This document shows positions 15,097 through 19,553 of a DNA stretch of 19,553 bases, in pieces. The notes under the pieces are model-generated. The model saw only the letters and a list, made by a program, of their open reading frames with translations, made no database searches and was not told the origin of the DNA. A program made the translations under genes and the position numbers. Origin of the DNA: Lachnospiraceae bacterium UBA1201 (lineage in GTDB: Bacteria; Bacillota; Clostridia; Lachnospirales; Lachnospiraceae); NCBI GenBank assembly GCA_002309675.1, contig DBXX01000113.1, positions 8,446 to 27,998 of the forward strand, in the 5' to 3' direction. Numbering within the stretch: the stretch's first letter is position 1; every line of letters begins with the position of its first letter.

Positions 15097-16293
15097 TCAC
15101 TTCGCAACAACGCTCTCGATCGCTTTCGAAAGGCGTACGACCATCTCGTCAATGTCTTCCTTCGACGCGATGAGCGGGGGCAGGAACCGTACGGTGTTGT
15201 TCGCCGCGGCGATGGTGATGAGGCCGCCTGCAAGCGCTGCCTTTACCACGTCGATCGCAGAGACGCCGTCAAACTGAAGACCCTGCATCAGGCCCATGCC
15301 TCTGTGGTCGCAAACGCATGCATACTTCGCTTTCACCTCATCCAGCTTCTTCCACAGGTACTCGCCGTTCTTCTTCGCGCCTTCGACGATCTTCTCCTGA
15401 TCGAAGATATCCAGAACCGTGTCCACAGCGGTGCAAACGAGCGGATTGCATCCATAGGTCGTGCCGTGGTCGCCGCGTGTCATGGTTGCTGCCTTCTCAT
15501 TGCACAGGAATGCTCCGACGGGAACGCCGCAACCTAAAGCCTTCGCGGAAAGCAGGATGTCCGGCTTCACGCCGTAGGCCTGGTGCGCGAACATATAACC
15601 GGTCCGGCCCATGCCGCACTGGATTTCATCGAAGATCAAAAGTGCGTCATTTTCGTCGCAAAGCTTCCGAACGCCCTCCAGGAACTCCGCAGTGGCCGGG
15701 AAAATGCCTCCTTCGCCCTGTACGGGCTCTAAAATGACAGCGGCGGTATTTTTATCGATGAGCGCGGAAACCGTGCTTAAATCGTTGAATTTCGCGAATC
15801 CGACGTTGTCAAACAGCGGAGCGAACGGAGTGCGGTACTCCTCATGTCCGGTGACAGCGACCGCTCCGGTCGTTCTGCCGTGGAAGCTGTCTTCCATCGC
15901 AATGATGTTGTAGTTCTTTTTATTCTTGTTGTTCGCATATTTCTTCGCGAGCTTCAGTGCGCCCTCGACTGCCTCTGCACCGCTGTTGGTGAAGAAAACG
16001 CGGTCCATGCCGGACGCCTTTATCAGTTTCTGCGCCGCATTGGCCAGAGGAACATGATAGAACAGGTTGGAAACATGGATCAGTTTATCCACCTGTGCCT
16101 TCAATGCGGAATTATACTTCTTATTTCCGTAACCGAGCGCCATAACGCCGATACCGGAACCGAAATCCAGGTATTCCTTACCGTCCAGATCGTAGAGATA
16201 CATGCCCTCACCATGGTCGAATGCTACCGGAAACCGGCTGTAGACCTGCAAAAGCGCATCTTCCGTCTGTTTGATCACTGCTTCTGTCTTCAT
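15097..16293 (-). CDS. argD: Acetylornithine aminotransferase
   Basis: A 398-residue PLP-dependent class III aminotransferase that converts N-acetylglutamate semialdehyde to N-acetylornithine with glutamate as amino donor. Family features are the cofactor phosphate site NSGAEAVEGA (103-112), SFHGRT (136-141), the Asp of FDEIQCGMGRTG (221-232) that holds the pyridine ring, and the Schiff-base lysine K251 in LLSAKALGCG. Length is normal. It follows argB by 11 bp with its AGGAGGG ribosome site overlapping the argB stop, so the two are translated together. The best reading is ArgD because of its neighbours; close relatives act on ornithine, GABA or succinylornithine. Confidence 0.95.
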   Translation of the reverse strand: MKTEAVIKQTEDALLQVYSRFPVAFDHGEGMYLYDLDGKEYLDFGSGIGVMALGYGNKKYNSALKAQVDKLIHVSNLFYHVPLANAAQKLIKASGMDRVFFTNSGAEAVEGALKLAKKYANNKNKKNYNIIAMEDSFHGRTTGAVAVTGHEEYRTPFAPLFDNVGFAKFNDLSTVSALIDKNTAAVILEPVQGEGGIFPATAEFLEGVRKLCDENDALLIFDEIQCGMGRTGYMFAHQAYGVKPDILLSAKALGCGVPVGAFLCNEKAATMTRGDHGTTYGCNPLVCTAVDTVLDIFDQEKIVEGAKKNGEYLWKKLDEVKAKYACVCDHRGMGLMQGLQFDGVSAIDVVKAALAGGLITIAAANNTVRFLPPLIASKEDIDEMVVRLSKAIESVVAK

Positions 16294-16304
16294 AAAAACC
16301 CTCC

Positions 16305-17195
16305 TCAGTCTTGCGGATTATACCGCTCGCTGTCCTTACTCAGGATCGCCGTCCCGATGCCTTTATTCGTAAAGATCTCCAATAACAGGCAATGCAGGAT
16401 GCGGCCGTCCATGATGTGCACGCGGGAAACGCCGTTCTGTACGGCATCCATGCAGTTCTGCAACTTCGGAAGCATGCCGCCGCCGACGTTGCCGCTCGCG
16501 AGCAGCTCTTCCATCTGGTCAATGGGCAGCTCGCTGATCAGGCTCGAAGGATCCTTCGGGTCGCGGTACACGCCCGGAACGTCCGTCAGGAAAGCCAGTT
16601 TCTCCGCCTTCATCGCACGTGCGATCGCGCAGGCTGCATCGTCCGCATTGATATTATACGTGTTGTATTCGTCGTCATAACCGATCGGGCAAACGATCGG
16701 CAGGAAATCCTTCTCCAGTAGGTCGTACAGGATCTTCGGGTTCACGTGGTCGATATCGCCCACGAAGCCGATGTCCTGGCCACCGGAATATTTCTTCTGC
16801 ACATGCAGCAGACCGCCGTCCTTACCGCTGATGCCGACGCCTAAAACGCCCAGCTCCTGCACCATCTTCACGAGGTCCTTATTCACACGGTTGAGCACCA
16901 TCTCCGCGATCTCCATGGTCGCCGCGTCCGTTACACGCAGGCCGTTTACGAAGCGCGGCTCCATGCCGGCCTTCTCCACCCATTTGCTGATGGCCTTGCC
17001 GCCTCCGTGGACAATGATCGGCTTGAAGCCGACCAGCTTCAGCAGTACCACGTCTTTGATGACGTTCTTCTGAAGCTCCTCATCTGCCATGGCGCTGCCG
17101 CCATACTTTACGACGATGACCTTACGGTTAAATCTCTGAATATACGGCAGGGCCTCGATGAGCACCTCTGCCTTCTGCATGATCTTTTCATCCAT
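16305..17195 (-). CDS. argB: Acetylglutamate kinase
   Basis: A 296-residue amino acid kinase family enzyme that phosphorylates N-acetylglutamate. It shows KYGGSAM (30-36), the substrate loop VHGGGKAIS (62-70), NGLRVTD (84-90), NINADDAACAIA (181-192) and LTDVPGVY (203-210). The N-terminal helix before the first strand (KAEVLIEALPYIQRF, 8-22) is the extension found in hexameric, arginine-inhibited enzymes (family knowledge), so feedback by arginine is likely. The ATG at 17195 follows GGAG by 9 nt; a TTG two codons earlier also exists. It lies 39 bp after argJ and 11 bp before argD. Confidence 0.96.
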   Translation of the reverse strand: MDEKIMQKAEVLIEALPYIQRFNRKVIVVKYGGSAMADEELQKNVIKDVVLLKLVGFKPIIVHGGGKAISKWVEKAGMEPRFVNGLRVTDAATMEIAEMVLNRVNKDLVKMVQELGVLGVGISGKDGGLLHVQKKYSGGQDIGFVGDIDHVNPKILYDLLEKDFLPIVCPIGYDDEYNTYNINADDAACAIARAMKAEKLAFLTDVPGVYRDPKDPSSLISELPIDQMEELLASGNVGGGMLPKLQNCMDAVQNGVSRVHIMDGRILHCLLLEIFTNKGIGTAILSKDSERYNPQD

Positions 17196-17234
17196 GATCA
17201 AAATCTCCTTTTTATCCGGTAGTATGGCCGGTTC

Positions 17235-18458
17235 TTATGAACGGTAGTCTCCGTTGATCTTTACATAATCATAAGTCAGGTCGCAGCCCCATGCGGTCGC
17301 GGTCTCAGATCCGTTCTTCATATCGCAGACTGCGGTCACATATTCCTGTGACAGGATCTTCGTAGCCTCTTCCTCGCTGTACACCGCGTACATGCCGTCC
17401 TTGATGACCTGAACACGACCCGCGCTGCTCTCAAAATAGATGTCCACGCGCTCGGGATCGAAGTTCACGCCGCTATAGCCCATCGCGCACATGATACGTC
17501 CGCTGTTGGCGTCGTGGCCGAAGATCATAGCCTTCGTCAGGCTGGAGGTGATGACGCTCTTCGCCAATGTACGGGCGTGCTCTTTCGTATCGGCGTTCTT
17601 TACAGTTACCTCGAACAGGCAGGTGCAGCCCTCGCCGTCGCCTGCGATCATCTTCGACAGGCCGACCATTACGCCGTGCAGTGCCTCGCAAAATGCATCG
17701 TAGTCAGCGCCGGGGGCGTCGATCTTCGCATTGCCCGCCTGGCCATTCGCCAGCAGGAGCACCGTGTCGTTTGTGGATGTGTCGCCATCCACGGAGATCA
17801 TATTAAATGTATCCACGACGTCTTCCTTCAGAGCCAGTGTCAGCAGTTCCTTACTGATGGAAACGTCAGTGGTGATGAAGCAAAGCATGGTGCACATGTT
17901 CGGATGGATCATGCCTGAACCCTTACACATACCGCCGATCACTGCCTTCTTACCGCCCACGGTGAACTCATACGCGATCTCCTTCGGCTTCGTGTCGGTC
18001 GTCATGATGGAACGCGCCGCGATGTGACCATGCTCCAGGTCATCGCCCTTTGCATCCTTCAGCAGCCCGATACCGTTTACGATGCGGTCAATGGGCAGCT
18101 GCATGCCGATGACGCCGGTCGATGCTACAGCGACCGAATCTGCCGGAATGCCGAAAGCAGCTGCGGTAGCGTCTGCCGTCTGCTTGCAGTAGTCGTAACC
18201 TTCCTTACCCGTGCATGCATTAGCGATGCCGGCGTTGATGATCACTGCCTGCAGGTAATCGCTGTTGTCAACGACTGCCTTATCCCACAAAACCGGGGCT
18301 GCCTTTACCACGTTCGTGGTAAATGTAGCGGCCGCCTTACAGGGGCTCGTCGAATAAACGAGCGCCATATCGTTGCGATCCTTATATTTGATCCCCGCAG
18401 CCACACCGGCTGCTTCAAATCCTTGTGCTGCGGTAACTCCGCCTTCGATCTTCTTCAT
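17235..18458 (-). CDS. argJ: Glutamate N-acetyltransferase / N-acetylglutamate synthase
   Basis: A 407-residue ArgJ that moves the acetyl group from N-acetylornithine to glutamate and, in bifunctional forms, also makes N-acetylglutamate from acetyl-CoA. The proenzyme cleaves itself before a conserved Thr; here the site reads PNMCTML with nucleophile T190, and the residue before the cut is Cys instead of the usual Ala. The oxyanion motif STGVIG (113-118) and KGSGMIHPN (179-187) are intact. The ATG at 18458 has GAGAGG seven bases upstream; an ATG five codons earlier falls before that site. It is the second gene of the arginine cluster, separated from the GNAT gene by a 36-bp repeat array. Confidence 0.96.
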   Translation of the reverse strand: MKKIEGGVTAAQGFEAAGVAAGIKYKDRNDMALVYSTSPCKAAATFTTNVVKAAPVLWDKAVVDNSDYLQAVIINAGIANACTGKEGYDYCKQTADATAAAFGIPADSVAVASTGVIGMQLPIDRIVNGIGLLKDAKGDDLEHGHIAARSIMTTDTKPKEIAYEFTVGGKKAVIGGMCKGSGMIHPNMCTMLCFITTDVSISKELLTLALKEDVVDTFNMISVDGDTSTNDTVLLLANGQAGNAKIDAPGADYDAFCEALHGVMVGLSKMIAGDGEGCTCLFEVTVKNADTKEHARTLAKSVITSSLTKAMIFGHDANSGRIMCAMGYSGVNFDPERVDIYFESSAGRVQVIKDGMYAVYSEEEATKILSQEYVTAVCDMKNGSETATAWGCDLTYDYVKINGDYRS

Positions 18459-18474
18459 AGTAAAACCTCTCATT

Positions 18475-18582
18475 TCTTATGGGCGACGGGTATTGGCGTC
18501 CCGCCGATTTACTTATAGGTAACGGGCTCTTACACACCGCCATATTACTTATAGGCGACGGGTTTTTATACTCCGCCGTTTT
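18475..18582. repeat. 36-bp tandem direct repeat, three copies, just before argJ
   Basis: Copies occupy 18475-18510, 18511-18546 and 18547-18582, exactly 36 bp each. The shared core is ACTTATAGGCGACGGGT followed by a variable middle and CCGCCG plus an AT-rich end. The copies are adjacent without spacers, so this is not a CRISPR. Read on minus, an open frame gives a 12-residue repeat around a P-x-P-I core, but it lacks a ribosome site. I find no clear -35/-10 pair for argJ inside it. Confidence 0.88.
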
Positions 18583-18585
18583 ATG

Positions 18586-18621
18586 ATGACGCGACATGCC
18601 GATTCTTTAAGTCCGCGTCAT
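18586..18621. other. Hairpin spanning the GNAT stop codon
   Basis: ATGACGCG (18586-18593) and CGCGTCAT (18614-18621) are perfect inverted arms around a 20-nt loop; one arm contains the TGA stop of the GNAT gene. No T-tract follows, so termination is unlikely and transcription probably continues into argJ. Confidence 0.55.
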
Positions 18622-19151
18622 TTATTATACGCGATGATGTTCTTCTCATTCAACGTAAAGTCATAGTAGTTCAGGTCCTCTCGCTTCGTCCAACCGATCT
18701 GATGCCAGAACTTGTTTCCGATATCATTCGTGGTAAAAGCGATCAGGGAGACCTTATTGATCTTCTCTTCCCGCAGAGCCTTCATGCAAAATACGACCAT
18801 GGCCTTACCGATGCCTCGCATGCGATAGTCCTCATGCACGCAAACATGATACAGGCAGCCTCGTCTGCCGTCGTGCCCGCACAGGATCGCTCCGACGATC
18901 TTCCCGTCCTGCACCGCTACCACGCTGGTGGTCGGATTACGCTTCAGGAAGACTTCCACACCCTCACGTGAATCGTCCACGCTTCGGATTGCGAAGCCGT
19001 GGATGCTCATCCACAGTTTGTAGACTCCCTCGTAATCATCCAGAGTCATCACGCGGATCTGCGCAGAGGTCTTTGCAGATGTCTCGCCGGACGTTTTTTT
19101 CTGTGCTGTCACAGCACTCTTTGAAGCATTTTCTTTCAAACTTTTTGCCAT
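18618..19151 (-). CDS. GNAT family N-acetyltransferase, candidate N-acetylglutamate synthase
   Basis: A 177-residue GNAT protein. The first 30 residues are Ser/Thr/Lys/Ala-rich and probably disordered; the GNAT fold runs from about 31 to 170. Motif A is VCVHEDYRMRGIGKAMV (103-119) with the acetyl-CoA loop R-x-x-G-I-G. GHDGRRGCLYH (92-102) and the FWHQIGW block (148-154) resemble YpeA-type acetyltransferases. The real start at 19151 has AGGAG five bases upstream. It leads the argJ-argB-argD cluster and shares its promoter block with argG, so N-acetylglutamate synthesis is a reasonable guess. ArgJ can already do this, so another acetyl acceptor is possible. Confidence 0.88.
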   Translation of the reverse strand: MAKSLKENASKSAVTAQKKTSGETSAKTSAQIRVMTLDDYEGVYKLWMSIHGFAIRSVDDSREGVEVFLKRNPTTSVVAVQDGKIVGAILCGHDGRRGCLYHVCVHEDYRMRGIGKAMVVFCMKALREEKINKVSLIAFTTNDIGNKFWHQIGWTKREDLNYYDFTLNEKNIIAYNK

Positions 19152-19172
19152 AACTGCTCCTTCGGTCGGTCT

Positions 19173-19202
19173 AATATACCGGATGAAACTATATTTATGC
19201 AA
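19173..19202 (-). promoter_or_regulatory. Possible proximal promoter of the GNAT-arg cluster
   Basis: The minus strand has TTGCAT (19197-19202), 18 bp, TATATT (19173-19178). Its -35 lies inside an arm of the first palindrome, so a bound regulator would block it. Confidence 0.5.
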
Positions 19203-19260
19203 ATAATCTTGCATAAAATACGGCTTTATGCATTTATTTATGTATAAATAGTGCCGTATT
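19194..19260. promoter_or_regulatory. Twin palindromic operator candidates in the GNAT leader
   Basis: Palindrome 1 has arms TTTATGCAA (19194-19202) and TTGCATAAA (19209-19217). Palindrome 2 has arms TTTATGCAT (19225-19233) and ATGTATAAA (19240-19248). Both have a 6-bp centre, and the centres are 31 bp apart, about three helical turns. Palindrome 2 is itself enclosed by AATACGGC (19217-19224) and GCCGTATT (19253-19260). In RNA from the distal promoter the enclosed unit forms a hairpin of about 17 bp followed by a short U run, so attenuation is an alternative. Confidence 0.7.
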
Positions 19261-19265
19261 GCCCA

Positions 19266-19294
19266 ATTATACACCCGAACCCCCTGAAATGCAA
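19266..19294 (-). promoter_or_regulatory. Distal sigma-A promoter of the GNAT-arg cluster, twin of the argG promoter
   Basis: The minus strand has TTGCAT (19289-19294), 17 bp, perfect TATAAT (19266-19271). Spacer and upstream bases match the argG promoter closely; see 7582-7610. Transcripts would start near 19258, giving a leader of about 108 nt that contains the palindromes. Confidence 0.85.
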
Positions 19295-19355
19295 TACCCT
19301 TTTAGGACTTTTTCGCGTTTTCCTTACTTATTATTCCGCGGGGATCATTTCTCGG

Positions 19356-19553
19356 CACCTGGTACGCTTTTCCTATGCGCAGTTCTGCGAAAATCTTCCT
19401 TTTGCGCGTACAGAGCACTCACCCGATGCTCTTATCCTACGCGCAGTTTCTCGGAAATCTTCATTTTGAGCGTAGAGAGCGCTCACCTGGTACGCTTTTC
19501 CTACGCGCAATTCTGCGGAAATCTTCATTTTGCGCGTACAGAGCACTCGCCCG
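19356..19553. repeat. 64-bp tandem palindromic repeat array running off the right edge
   Basis: Copies begin at 19356, 19420 and 19484, exactly 64 bp apart, and a fourth starts at 19548 and is cut by the window. Each holds an inverted pair, best in copy 3 as TACGCGCAA (19502-19510) and TTGCGCGTA (19530-19538) around a 19-bp loop. A second pairing links GCGTAC at the end of one copy to GTACGC at the start of the next (one mismatch between copies 2 and 3). No coding frame is supported. The stretch 19295-19355 before it holds nothing I recognise. Confidence 0.88.

Noticed and set aside
18475..18582. CRISPR repeat, because the unit is 36 bp
   Set aside because: Units abut directly without spacers.
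18415..18597. 60-codon minus frame with a 12-residue repeat
   Set aside because: It has no ribosome site, overlaps the argJ start and is explained by the 36-bp DNA repeat; kept only as a remark in the repeat finding.

Overview
The window looks like a chromosomal segment of a Gram-positive, anaerobic-type Firmicute, most likely class Clostridia and plausibly Lachnospiraceae (inference). The reasons are strong AGGAGG ribosome sites before most genes, sigma-A promoters with 17-bp spacers, an LCP envelope protein, a GT2-GtrA fusion, a DUF1846 protein, a YdiF-like ABC-F ATPase and an arginine pathway using bifunctional-type ArgJ. I see no rRNA, tRNA, CRISPR array, insertion sequence or phage gene.

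Layout. 1-344 is the N-terminal part of a zinc-ribbon membrane protein (minus). 601-1450 is a two-gene minus operon (small helical protein, then a YihX-type HAD phosphatase) diverging from a plus-strand ABC-F ATPase (1652-3586). The ABC-F gene is followed by a 73-bp tandem palindromic repeat array and a bidirectional terminator, facing a small minus-strand gene (4053-4259) with a structured leader. Three terminator hairpins then precede the M18 aminopeptidase and LCP genes (minus, 4619-7455). Diverging from LCP, argG and a DUF1846 gene run on plus (7670-10389), sharing a symmetric intergenic region with LCP. A long minus operon (14919 down to 10477) encodes a periplasmic-binding-fold GGDEF protein, a GT2-GtrA glycosyltransferase, a NAGPA-type phosphodiester glycosidase and a small membrane protein.

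The right end is an arginine cluster on minus: a GNAT acetyltransferase, argJ, argB and argD. ArgJ recycles acetyl groups and makes N-acetylglutamate, ArgB phosphorylates it, ArgD transaminates the semialdehyde, and ArgG, encoded 6 kb away, makes argininosuccinate. argC, argF and argH are not in this window. The GNAT gene and argG share an almost identical 41-bp promoter block. The GNAT leader also holds two matching 24-bp palindromes whose centres lie 31 bp apart, which suggests shared and specific control of the arginine genes.

The most unusual content is intergenic: three different tandem arrays (73, 36 and 64 bp units). The 73- and 64-bp arrays are both built from inverted-repeat arms that can pair in two mutually exclusive ways. 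The second of these runs off the right edge.
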